A stretch of 64,000 bases of DNA from NCBI RefSeq assembly GCF_000526995.1, contig NZ_AZUI01000001.1, positions 868,001 to 932,000 of the forward strand. Reading direction: 5' to 3'. Below, piece by piece: positions 25,862 to 33,496 of the stretch (within the stretch, counting starts at the first letter, position 1; each line of letters begins with the position of its first letter). Below the pieces are notes generated by a model that was given only the letters and a program-made list of their open reading frames with translations, was not told the DNA's origin and did not search any database. Source of the stretch: Lacrimispora indolis DSM 755. GTDB lineage: Bacteria; Bacillota; Clostridia; Lachnospirales; Lachnospiraceae. The position numbers were made by a program, and so were the translations under genes.

Positions 25862-25916
25862 TTCAAAAACAGGTCCGTATTTTTCGTATATTGAAAAACG
25901 CGGATCTGTTTTTGAA
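25862..25916 (+). terminator. Terminator of the Bce-like operon
   Basis: Long stem TTCAAAAACAG (25862-25872) / CTGTTTTTGAA (25906-25916), extended inward by TCCG / CGGA. The T-run is inside the 3' arm. Confidence 0.7.
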
Positions 25917-25929
25917 TTGGAAAATGAAT

Positions 25930-25958
25930 TTGACTATTCCTGCCAGCATTGTTATAAT
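25930..25958 (+). promoter_or_regulatory. Promoter of the UbiA gene
   Basis: TTGACT (25930-25935), 17-base spacer, TATAAT (25953-25958). A leader of about 175 bases follows. Confidence 0.82.
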
Positions 25959-25996
25959 ATTGTCAAGCACAACTGTATCCACGATTGAATCAAGGT

Positions 25997-26045
25997 CTAC
26001 CCTATCCGGACATAATTTCTTTTGTATTGGGTAGGATAATTTTTT
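25997..26045 (+). promoter_or_regulatory. Terminator-like hairpin in the UbiA leader (possible attenuator)
   Basis: CTACCC (25997-26002) pairs with GGGTAG (26029-26034), followed by GATAATTTTTTG. It lies between the promoter and the coding start, so it could interrupt the transcript. No known riboswitch fold recognised. Confidence 0.4.
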
Positions 26046-26140
26046 GACTTTTTATAAAAATAGCTGCTCCGGAAACTGTCTGTTGAGGTAAGAACGCTCT
26101 CACCATACCCGTTTAAATGAATAAATGAAAGAGGAAAGTT

Positions 26141-27079
26141 ATGCAAACAAAAACTATGGAAGTGAACCAACATTCCAATGTAAAAAAATTTCTTGAATTT
26201 GTTGAAATACGCACTAAAATTACAAGCCTGCTTCCGTTTCTCATGTCTCTGGCTTACCTGTTTTACCGCAGGCAGCCGGTAAATGCAGAGCGCACACTTC
26301 TGTTTTTTGGCTCCATGTTTCTGTTCGACCTGACTACGACCGCGATCAATAACTATATTGACACCAAAACCAACGGCCAGAAGCTTCCTTTTCCCAGGAG
26401 CATGGCAAAACACATCATTTATCTGCTGTTTGGCGTAAGCACTGTTTTAGGCCTTACCCTGGCGTACCGTACGGATCTTGTCGTCCTGCTGCTGGGCGGG
26501 TTGTGCTTTCTCTGCGGCGTGTTCTACACCTGGGGGCCGGTTCCCATTTCCCGTTTACCCCTGGGAGAGATTTTTTCAGGGCTGTTTTATGGTCTGTTCA
26601 TTCCTTTTCTGATGCTTTACATGAACATGCCGTCCGGAACCTTTGTGACTTTGACGGTGGATTGGCATACAATTCAATTGAATCTAAACCTTGCGCCCGC
26701 GTTTTTCCTGCTTTTGTTTTCAGCAGGTCCAATCTGCGCCACAGCCAACATTATGCTGGCGAACAATATCTGCGATCTGGAAAAGGATATTGCAGTAAGG
26801 CGGTATACCCTTTCTTATTTTTTAGGCAAAAAAGCGCTGTTTGTTTTTGCCGGGCTATACTATGTTACTTATTTGACATGGGCGGCGTCTGTAGCGATGA
26901 AGCTTTTGTCTCCGGTCTGCCTGGCGGCACTGCTCACCTTTATTCCTGTTCATAAAAATATCCGCCGCTTTAAAAAGGAACAGATCAAGGAAAAGACCTT
27001 TGCCCTTTCAGTCCAGAATTATATTATCATTGTTGGATCACAAACACTGGTAATCTTTTTAAGCGGTTTAATCACTTGA
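26141..27079 (+). CDS. UbiA-family prenyltransferase (MenA-like)
   Basis: 312 residues, eight to nine membrane segments. First Asp-rich motif in TTAINNYIDTKTNG (about 70), second in ANNICDLEKDIAVRRYTL (about 207). These bind Mg-prenyl diphosphate; family members attach an isoprenoid tail to an aromatic or other acceptor within the membrane. MenA is the nearest functional type, but no menaquinone gene is nearby, so the acceptor is open. GAGGAAAG ribosome-binding site. Its 3' end overlaps the convergent gene at 27072 by eight bases. Confidence 0.85.
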   Translation: MQTKTMEVNQHSNVKKFLEFVEIRTKITSLLPFLMSLAYLFYRRQPVNAERTLLFFGSMFLFDLTTTAINNYIDTKTNGQKLPFPRSMAKHIIYLLFGVSTVLGLTLAYRTDLVVLLLGGLCFLCGVFYTWGPVPISRLPLGEIFSGLFYGLFIPFLMLYMNMPSGTFVTLTVDWHTIQLNLNLAPAFFLLLFSAGPICATANIMLANNICDLEKDIAVRRYTLSYFLGKKALFVFAGLYYVTYLTWAASVAMKLLSPVCLAALLTFIPVHKNIRRFKKEQIKEKTFALSVQNYIIIVGSQTLVIFLSGLIT

Positions 27080-27338
27080 TTTTTCCGTTCAAAATGGCAT
27101 TTGCCTTTTCATAATCTGCCTTTTTGACAAAAATAGTATATTCATACTCCAGCTGCAGGTTTTCCCCAAACGTCCCGGTTCGTGCCCTGGAACCTGCACC
27201 AAAAAGGGAGGGGCTTTTTCTGTTGATCACCCTGATGGAATAAGGAATATGATTCCGGGCCAACAGTTCCCGAACCTCAGCCTGCTTTTTCATCTCAAAA
27301 GTCATTATCAATTCTTTTCGATTGAATATTGTGATCAT
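27072..27338 (-). CDS. Small conserved-type hypothetical protein
   Basis: 88 residues; family not recognised. Alpha-beta character: MITIFNRKELIMTFEMKKQAEVRELL, then IPYSIRVINRK, a Ser/Gly/Arg loop, and a C-terminal YEYTIFVKKADYEKANAIL. The layout (strand, helix ending in ARNHIPY, strand, strand, helix) recalls DUF2007-type signal-transducing domains, but this is a guess. AAGGAG lies five bases before the ATG, so it is a real gene. Tail-to-tail with the UbiA gene. Confidence 0.65.
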   Translation of the reverse strand: MITIFNRKELIMTFEMKKQAEVRELLARNHIPYSIRVINRKSPSLFGAGSRARTGTFGENLQLEYEYTIFVKKADYEKANAILNGKIK

Positions 27339-27396
27339 TTTTACTCCTTCCTTTCCAGCTTATCCCCAATTCAGCTTTTCAGATCCAGGCTAAACC

Positions 27397-27864
27397 TCAG
27401 CCTTTCGGATTCGGCTCCGGAAGCCATGAAGTATCCAGATCCGTTCCTTTAAATATCCGCCTTGACCCATTAGATTTCTGCATATACATATCATCATCAG
27501 GATAATAACAAGTATCTTCCTTTTCATTCGTCCCAATGTCCAGAATAACCAGGGTCTCACCGCCGGAATTATAAAATGTGTGGGCGATATTTTCCCCTGC
27601 CGGTTTTGCTATGAAATCTCCCTGGTTAACAGTCTTCTCCTCCTCATTAATACGTAAAGTTCCTGTTCCGGAGAGGATCATAAAAAACTCTTCCTGCTGT
27701 GAGTGACTGTGATATTTTGTGCTGTATGCCCTGGGTGGAACATAGTCAATATTCACATAAATCTTTTGACTTCCCGCGGCCTCCCCCAAAGACTTTGTAA
27801 TCAAACCAACAGCGTCCTTCCAAATATACTGTTCAGGTAATTGATCTGTATTATTGATATCCAA
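27397..27864 (-). CDS. Single-domain cupin protein
   Basis: 155 residues from TTG at 27864 (GGGAG seven bases upstream). Cupin motif 1: KYHSHSQQEEFFMILSGTG with two His and Glu as likely metal ligands; motif 2: PAGENIAHTFYNSG. The C-terminal YYPDDDMYM ... FKGTDLDTSWLPEP is seen in several sugar- or stress-linked cupins. Function not assignable from sequence. Confidence 0.85.
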   Translation of the reverse strand: MDINNTDQLPEQYIWKDAVGLITKSLGEAAGSQKIYVNIDYVPPRAYSTKYHSHSQQEEFFMILSGTGTLRINEEEKTVNQGDFIAKPAGENIAHTFYNSGGETLVILDIGTNEKEDTCYYPDDDMYMQKSNGSRRIFKGTDLDTSWLPEPNPKG

Positions 27865-28017
27865 TTAAATTCTCCCTTCCCATTTACAATTAATCTTTAT
27901 GAACAGAATACTATATATCCTGTCAACTATCAACATCAAGCTTTCAAATATACAAGCATTTATAATACATTAGCCTGATCACTGACCGGTTCCCCCTGCA
28001 AATCCACTCCGTTTAAT

Positions 28018-28093
28018 CTGCCAATTACTGCTTTTGATTCCATTTATTATATATTACATTTCTGTTACATAAGTGTTACAATGATCTTGTTCC
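28018..28093 (+). promoter_or_regulatory. Promoter module of the 22-codon gene, with WalR-like repeat
   Basis: TTACTG (28025-28030), 17-base spacer, TATATA (28048-28053), then TGTTAC-ATAAG-TGTTAC (28063-28079), which fits TGTWAH-N5-TGTWAH. An alternative promoter, TTACAT-N17-TACAAT, overlaps the repeat. The 76 bases align with 47225-47300 with about 13 mismatches by eye. Confidence 0.6.
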
Positions 28094-28125
28094 AAAAAAA
28101 GTAAATAAATGAGGAGGTTACGTAT

Positions 28126-28194
28126 ATGTTTTTTGATTTCAGCTCATGTAACTTAAGCGATTTATTAGATTTAATTTCTCAGTTCTGCAAATAA
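28126..28194 (+). CDS. 22-residue peptide gene with its own promoter and terminator
   Basis: ATG at 28126, TAA at 28192-28194. GAGGAGG sits eight bases before the ATG, as strong as any ribosome-binding site in the window. The peptide begins MFFDFSSCNLSD and ends LISQFCK; it is amphipathic (Phe/Leu/Ile on one face, four acidic or Lys residues on the other) with Cys at positions 8 and 21. It has no signal peptide. A promoter module lies upstream and a 16-bp terminator 18 bases after the stop, so this is a free-standing unit. I do not recognise a family; it could be a signalling peptide, a membrane-active small protein or a leader. Too short for standard gene callers. Confidence 0.6.
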   Translation: MFFDFSSCNLSDLLDLISQFCK

Positions 28195-28212
28195 TTTTTT
28201 ACAAAAGGGGGT

Positions 28213-28258
28213 TGTTGCTCCGGCAGATTTCATGATCTGCCGGAGCAACAGCTTCATT
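28213..28258 (+). terminator. Terminator of the 22-codon gene
   Basis: Perfect 16-bp stem, TGTTGCTCCGGCAGAT (28213-28228) with ATCTGCCGGAGCAACA (28235-28250), six-base loop, then GCTTCATTTTT. On the minus strand the stem is followed by ACCCCCTTTTG, so it may also end the heparinase operon. Confidence 0.85.
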
Positions 28259-28295
28259 TTTATGCTTTTCCCACACTTCCGATTATCCAGTTTAT

Positions 28296-30320
28296 TTATA
28301 CATGGAGTACTTCCCCTGCATAAAGCCTTTCCCCTTTTTTCCTGTCACTGACGTTAAAAACACAGACATTCCCCACAGCAAAGCATTCATCTGCAATCAC
28401 TGCATCTGAAGTATGGAAGACCTCATCATTGCAGAGAATTACAACATAGCTTCGTTTTCCCACAGTGATTTTTACTGACTGGGCTTCGCTTTCTTCCAGT
28501 GGTTTATGAAGGGTGTGACTGGTTGTATCCACAAACTTCACTTCAGCAGGTTCTGCCCCAGAAGAACTCCCTCCATTTATGACTGTAATCATACTGGCAA
28601 ACCCTTCCTTTTTCAAAACTGCGGTAACTGTATCATTTTCTTCCCACTGATTGTAATGTCTTGAGGTCACCCCCCTGTTTTTTTCAAGTACGGCATCTTT
28701 TGTTAAAAAATTCAGAAATACACTGGTCTCTTTTCCCCGGAAAGTCACCAGATTTGTTTCTGTGAAAACCTCTCCTTCCGGTGCAAAATGGAAATACTGC
28801 CTGTATTCATGTACTCCTTCTCCATAAAACTGATCGTTGATCAGATAAATATCTGGTTTAATCCAGATAATGCGCCGATTCACAAAGATACCCTTTTTTA
28901 TGAATCCAAGATGACCTCCCTGCACAAATTCTGCAGTCTCCCCGGCCCTGTATGTTCTGTTTACAGGCAGAGAAAGCTTATCCGTATACCAGGAATCTTT
29001 AAACGCAGTAAAGGATTCCCCATCTACCGTCGTGGTATTATGGCCCGGATTATCCTTTAAAGTAAAACGAAGCGGAACGTTCATATAAGTCGCTCTGCCG
29101 CCGTCAACCAGCACATCTTCTCCATTGATCACTAGATCCACATGCATTTTATCCCCATGGCAATGACCTGTACTCATTGCACCGCATGTAAAATGAAGAA
29201 GGTTTGCATTCCTTTCCCAGCTTTCCCTTAAATAATAATTTCCACTGTTCTCCAGATATGCTGATATAAAATCCGGTTCTCTTGCAGGAAGAAGGGCATA
29301 ACCAGCACAGGCACCCCTTCCGAAATCCCAGGATCCTTCATAATCCATAAGCTTAAAACCGCACCATTTTAAGACAGGATCCTGGAATAACCAGGCTCCC
29401 ATGGTGATCTTATCCCGTAAATCCGTGTCATCAGAATCTCCATGAGTGAATTGATGACCGTTTGGTTTTTTCCAGATAACATTTGCCATTGCCATGGAAT
29501 GGACAGTTTCCTCTAATTCCGGCTCCAATAATATCCCATTGGCTCTTGCAAGAAAAATTACACAGCACAGACAGTGATATACTTCATTGTGATACATAGG
29601 GGATTGCTCCCACTGGCTGCCGTCTTTATAAATCTGTACCTTAATTGACTTATAAATTCGCTCCAAAGCAATGGAAGCCCACTCCCTTGTTTCATCGTTT
29701 TGAGGAAGTCCCATTGCAATCTCAAAAAGCCCGCTGTTCTCCAGAATACACCAATTGCTCTGCAGTCTTTCGTCTCCGCCCTTTTCCACCAGCCTTTTTC
29801 CATGAAGCCGCAGTGATCCTGCAAACCTGTCTAAAAAGTCCTCTGTAATTAAGCTGCTGTCTTTAAAATATCGGATCGCTTTCGTCCAGGTCTCCCCCCG
29901 CAGTCCTGTCTCCAACAGGCGCCACGGTCCCATCTCTGTCTTATCCTCCAGCAAAACCCTTCCCATCCAGTCATCAGTCAGCCGCAAAAAGCATGTTACA
30001 TATTTTTCTTCTCCGGTCAGCTGCCAGGCCTGCCCCAGACAAATAAAAAAACGGTGTCTGTTAAACTGCCAGACAAATTCCGGATCACCGGAAGGCATAT
30101 AACCCCAGTCAATTTCCCCGGAAAATACCACAGGCTCATAGGTACGTTCCATATCCCAGTTTAAATCAAACAGAAATGTATTTTCACATACCTCATCTGC
30201 AATCCGTAAAATATGCTCTACATCTTCCTTCCAGTGTTCTTTGCAGTAACAGGCTGAATTCTCCGGATCAGGTACAAAATAATGAGTATCCGGTCTGTCA
30301 AAATATTGTCCGATTGTCAT
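28296..30320 (-). CDS. Heparinase II/III-family protein (polysaccharide lyase)
   Basis: 674 residues, no signal peptide, so cytoplasmic. An N-terminal alpha/alpha toroid (about 60-380, with RLQSNWCILENSGLFEIAMGLP and SPMYHNEVYHC, holding likely catalytic Asn, Tyr and His) is followed by the heparinase II/III beta-sandwich (about 385-640, with TGHCHGDKMHVDLVINGEDVLVDGG and NPGHNTTTVDG). Such enzymes split uronic-acid-containing glycans by beta-elimination. It starts 13 bases after the GH88 gene stop; together they would break imported oligosaccharides to monomers. Exact PL family and substrate not decided. Confidence 0.88.
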   Translation of the reverse strand: MTIGQYFDRPDTHYFVPDPENSACYCKEHWKEDVEHILRIADEVCENTFLFDLNWDMERTYEPVVFSGEIDWGYMPSGDPEFVWQFNRHRFFICLGQAWQLTGEEKYVTCFLRLTDDWMGRVLLEDKTEMGPWRLLETGLRGETWTKAIRYFKDSSLITEDFLDRFAGSLRLHGKRLVEKGGDERLQSNWCILENSGLFEIAMGLPQNDETREWASIALERIYKSIKVQIYKDGSQWEQSPMYHNEVYHCLCCVIFLARANGILLEPELEETVHSMAMANVIWKKPNGHQFTHGDSDDTDLRDKITMGAWLFQDPVLKWCGFKLMDYEGSWDFGRGACAGYALLPAREPDFISAYLENSGNYYLRESWERNANLLHFTCGAMSTGHCHGDKMHVDLVINGEDVLVDGGRATYMNVPLRFTLKDNPGHNTTTVDGESFTAFKDSWYTDKLSLPVNRTYRAGETAEFVQGGHLGFIKKGIFVNRRIIWIKPDIYLINDQFYGEGVHEYRQYFHFAPEGEVFTETNLVTFRGKETSVFLNFLTKDAVLEKNRGVTSRHYNQWEENDTVTAVLKKEGFASMITVINGGSSSGAEPAEVKFVDTTSHTLHKPLEESEAQSVKITVGKRSYVVILCNDEVFHTSDAVIADECFAVGNVCVFNVSDRKKGERLYAGEVLHV

Positions 30321-30333
30321 TTCCTATTCTCCA

Positions 30334-31512
30334 TTAATACCAGTATGGCTCCCAATCTGTTGAAAGCCGGGTCAATGCCTCCATATAAAAGTAGTCGCCC
30401 CAAAGTACGCACTCATCAACTCCGTGGTTTGGGCATGTGTTATATGGAGAACTTTTTGCATAGGTCCCATGGAGCAGAAGTCCGTTGGATACAGCCGGAT
30501 CCGTCACCGCACATTCCCTGATCAGTGCATACAAAAGCCTTTTCGCCATCCCTGTATAATATTCTGTTTTTTCCTTTGGAAGAAATTTGCTCATTTCAAG
30601 CATACCGCAGGCTGCAATTGCCGCTGCAGAAGAATCCCTCGGCTCATCACTTCCGTCACTGAAGTCAAAATCCCAGTAAGGAACCATATCCTCAGGCAAA
30701 TGCTCCAGAAAATAATCCGTTATTTTGCAGAAAATATCAGCATATTCCTCATCTCTAAGAAATTTATAAGCAAGTGCAGTTCCGTAAATTCCCCATGCCT
30801 GCCCTCTTGCCCAGGCAGAACCATCCCGATAGCCCTGGTGAGTGACTCCCTTTTTAGGCTCTCCTGTTTCAATATCAAAGAAAAAGGTATGATAAGTGGA
30901 ATGATCTTCCCTAATAATATTTTTCATTGCTGTTTTAATATGCGCTTCCGCTTTTTTTATGTAGTTTTCCTCTCCGGTCACCTCACCTGCCCAGAAAAGC
31001 AGAGGCATATTAAGCAGACAGTCTATAATCAAACGGTAATTGTTCTCTTCCCCAAGCTTTCCCCAGGCCTGAAAAAACTGACCTTTTTCATTAAATCTTG
31101 TCATCAGATTATCTGCTGCCATAATGGCAGCTTCCTTACCTGTTATATTTCCTGTAAGTTTGTATGCAGCCACACAGGAGGGACAATATAAAAATCCCAT
31201 GTCATGGTGGTCCACACCTTCCTTTTCCCTGATTCTTCTGTAAAAATCCTTTACTTCAATTTCAGCTGTATTTCGTAAAACTTCATCCCCTGTTTTCTCA
31301 TAAGCCAGCCATACTTCACCGGTCCAGAAGCCAGGTGTCCATTCGTAGTTGGTTCCCTTCTGGTAAAAATTATTCACACTGGCTTCCTGAGGAAATTGTT
31401 CCGTAAACTGCTCCGTCGCTTTTTTAATCAGTTCTGCTGCCTTATCATAGGCAGCTTCCAGCATTCCATCATCTATTTCCTTGTGTTGTAACAGCTCTTC
31501 TATTGTTTGCAT
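30334..31512 (-). CDS. GH88 unsaturated glucuronyl hydrolase
   Basis: 392 residues, cytoplasmic. GH88 features: WTPGFWTGEVWLAYEKTGD, catalytic Asp in VDHHDMGFLYCPS (about 107), and RDGSAWARGQAWGIYGTALAY with the second active-site Asp. It removes the 4,5-unsaturated uronic acid made by a lyase, fitting the heparinase gene that follows. Substrates in the family include unsaturated chondroitin, hyaluronan, heparin or gellan disaccharides. No sulfatase gene is nearby, favouring an unsulfated glycan (inference). Confidence 0.93.
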   Translation of the reverse strand: MQTIEELLQHKEIDDGMLEAAYDKAAELIKKATEQFTEQFPQEASVNNFYQKGTNYEWTPGFWTGEVWLAYEKTGDEVLRNTAEIEVKDFYRRIREKEGVDHHDMGFLYCPSCVAAYKLTGNITGKEAAIMAADNLMTRFNEKGQFFQAWGKLGEENNYRLIIDCLLNMPLLFWAGEVTGEENYIKKAEAHIKTAMKNIIREDHSTYHTFFFDIETGEPKKGVTHQGYRDGSAWARGQAWGIYGTALAYKFLRDEEYADIFCKITDYFLEHLPEDMVPYWDFDFSDGSDEPRDSSAAAIAACGMLEMSKFLPKEKTEYYTGMAKRLLYALIRECAVTDPAVSNGLLLHGTYAKSSPYNTCPNHGVDECVLWGDYFYMEALTRLSTDWEPYWY

Positions 31513-31550
31513 ATACCGTTCCTCCTCACACCGTCAAATATTTGTTTTCT

Positions 31551-32429
31551 TTATTCCTTCACAGCTCCAATCATAACTCCCTTTGTAAAGTATTTCTGTA
31601 AAAATGGATATACGAACAGAATCGGAACAGTAGCCACCATGATCGTGGCATACTTAATGCTCTGTGCAATAGCCTCCGCATCAGCTCCCGCGCCTCCGTT
31701 CATCGCCTGTAAATCATTGGATATGAGGATTTCCCTTAAAATAACCTGGAGGGGATATAATTCCCGGTCTCTTAAAATCGCAGACGCCCAGAACCATGCA
31801 TTCCATATGGAAACGCCGTAATATAAAACCATAACCGCCATAATTGCTTTAGACAGGGGCAAGATGATTTTAAACAGAATGGTAATATGACCGGCCCCGT
31901 CAATTCTGGCTGCTTCTGTTAAGCTGTCAGGAATGGATTCAAAGGATGTTCTTAGAATAATCATATTATAAGTATTGATCATAAAAGGAATGATGAGTCC
32001 CCATCTGCTGTTGATCAAATGCAAATCCTTTAAATTCAGATAAAACGGGATCATACCTCCTGAGAAAAACATAGTAAACAGCACAAACAGCATCAAAGGC
32101 TTTTTAAACATCACACCCTTTCTGGAAAAGAAATAAGCGGCCAGCGAAGTCATTACCAAATCCAGGGCAACACCTGCTACCAAAATAAACAGGGTATTTA
32201 CATAACCCTTCAAAATCATAGGGTTTTCAAATACCTTCATATATGCCTGAAGATTAAAGCCCAAAGGCTTTAATAAAAATCCCGAATGCGACATCAGCCG
32301 GCTGCTGTTGCTGAAGGAAGCCATAGCCACAAACCACATGGGATATAAGCAGATCAATGCAATGATGGTCAAAACAATATAATTAATAACATGAAATATT
32401 CTCTCTCCGCGGGAAATTTTAACTTTCAT
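31551..32429 (-). CDS. Sugar ABC transporter permease (LplC/YtcP-like)
   Basis: 292 residues, six membrane segments. MalG-type inner-membrane component with the EAA loop in DSLTEAARIDGAGHITILFKIILPLS. The C-terminal GVMIGAVKE is typical of the LplC subfamily used for oligosaccharide import in Firmicutes. Twelve bases after the LplB-like gene. Confidence 0.93.
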   Translation of the reverse strand: MKVKISRGERIFHVINYIVLTIIALICLYPMWFVAMASFSNSSRLMSHSGFLLKPLGFNLQAYMKVFENPMILKGYVNTLFILVAGVALDLVMTSLAAYFFSRKGVMFKKPLMLFVLFTMFFSGGMIPFYLNLKDLHLINSRWGLIIPFMINTYNMIILRTSFESIPDSLTEAARIDGAGHITILFKIILPLSKAIMAVMVLYYGVSIWNAWFWASAILRDRELYPLQVILREILISNDLQAMNGGAGADAEAIAQSIKYATIMVATVPILFVYPFLQKYFTKGVMIGAVKE

Positions 32430-32441
32430 CTTTCTCCTCCT

Positions 32442-33371
32442 TTACCACAGGCTGTTTTCCGTTGTCTTTTTAGAGATTTTATTGGTAACATACAACAGAA
32501 CACAGTTGATCACAGAATTAAACAGACCAATTGCAGTCGAATAACTCCAATCCTGTTCAATCAGACCTGCACGGTATACATAGGAAGAAATAATATCTGC
32601 AGTATCATAAGTAGACGGATTATATAAGAGAATCGTCTTTTCATATCCCATGCTCATCAGAGAACCCATTCTTAAGATCAGCATGATGATAATAGTAGGT
32701 GCTATTCCAGGCAAGGTTACGTTGAGAAGCTGTTTCCATTTTCCTGCACCATCAATGGATGCAGCTTCATATAGCTGGCTGTCTACACCGGATAAAGCCG
32801 AAAGATAAATAATCGATCCCCAGCCGATCTCCTGCCAGATACTGGAAGCTGTATATATTGTACGGAAATTTGCAGGATCCTGAAGAAGAGGATTCCGCGT
32901 TCCTCCAAACAGCGCGATAATATCATTAAAAAGACCGGTCGTCAGACAGAAGTCCTTGATCATACCGCAGGCAACTACCAGCGAAATAAAATGGGGCAAA
33001 TAGGTAATTGTCTGGGAAACCTTCTTAAACTTTCCGTTTTTCACTTCATTCAGCAAAAGGGCCAGAATAATAGGAGCCGGGAACCCAAAAATAATACTAT
33101 AAATACTTAACAGCAGCGTGTTTTTCAAAAGCCTTCCAAAATAAGGACTTGTAAAAAATCTGGTGAAGTTTTCAAACCCCACCCATTCACTGCCAAAGAC
33201 TCCCTTGGCAGGAGTAAAATCTTTAAATGCAATCATTGCACCATACATAGGTTTATACATAAAAACAGCATAAAAAATAAGGACAGGAAGCACCAGCAGA
33301 TATAAAGTCCAGTTTCTCTGTAAATCTTTCCTGATCCTATAGCTTAACGAATTTCCCCTCATTCCTTCCAT
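32442..33371 (-). CDS. Sugar ABC transporter permease (LplB/YtcQ partner)
   Basis: 309 residues, six membrane segments, EAA loop SQLYEAASIDGAGKWKQLLNVTLPGI. N-terminal NWTLYLLVLPVLIFYAVFMYKPMYGAMIAFKDF is the standard LplB beginning. Forms the heterodimeric channel with the LplC-like permease; the ATPase subunit is not encoded here and is probably a shared MsmX-type protein. Confidence 0.93.
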   Translation of the reverse strand: MEGMRGNSLSYRIRKDLQRNWTLYLLVLPVLIFYAVFMYKPMYGAMIAFKDFTPAKGVFGSEWVGFENFTRFFTSPYFGRLLKNTLLLSIYSIIFGFPAPIILALLLNEVKNGKFKKVSQTITYLPHFISLVVACGMIKDFCLTTGLFNDIIALFGGTRNPLLQDPANFRTIYTASSIWQEIGWGSIIYLSALSGVDSQLYEAASIDGAGKWKQLLNVTLPGIAPTIIIMLILRMGSLMSMGYEKTILLYNPSTYDTADIISSYVYRAGLIEQDWSYSTAIGLFNSVINCVLLYVTNKISKKTTENSLW

Positions 33372-33456
33372 CCCTTCCTTTCATCTGAATACCTGACCCG
33401 AAAACTTTGATCCGAAAACAGCCGGGGACTGACTATGCAATCGCCCGGCCGTATTT

Positions 33457-33478
33457 GCGGATTGCGAATATCCGCTTG
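33457..33478 (-). repeat. 22-nt palindromic sequence shared with 18777-18798
   Basis: Minus strand reads CAAGCGGAT-ATTCGC-AATCCGC, identical over 22 bases to the first hairpin of the block at 18777. Located between the binding-protein gene and the LplB permease gene, followed by more G/C-rich hairpin-like sequence. It could modulate expression of the permeases relative to the binding protein. Confidence 0.6.
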
Positions 33479-33496
33479 AATTGAAAATCAACCAAA

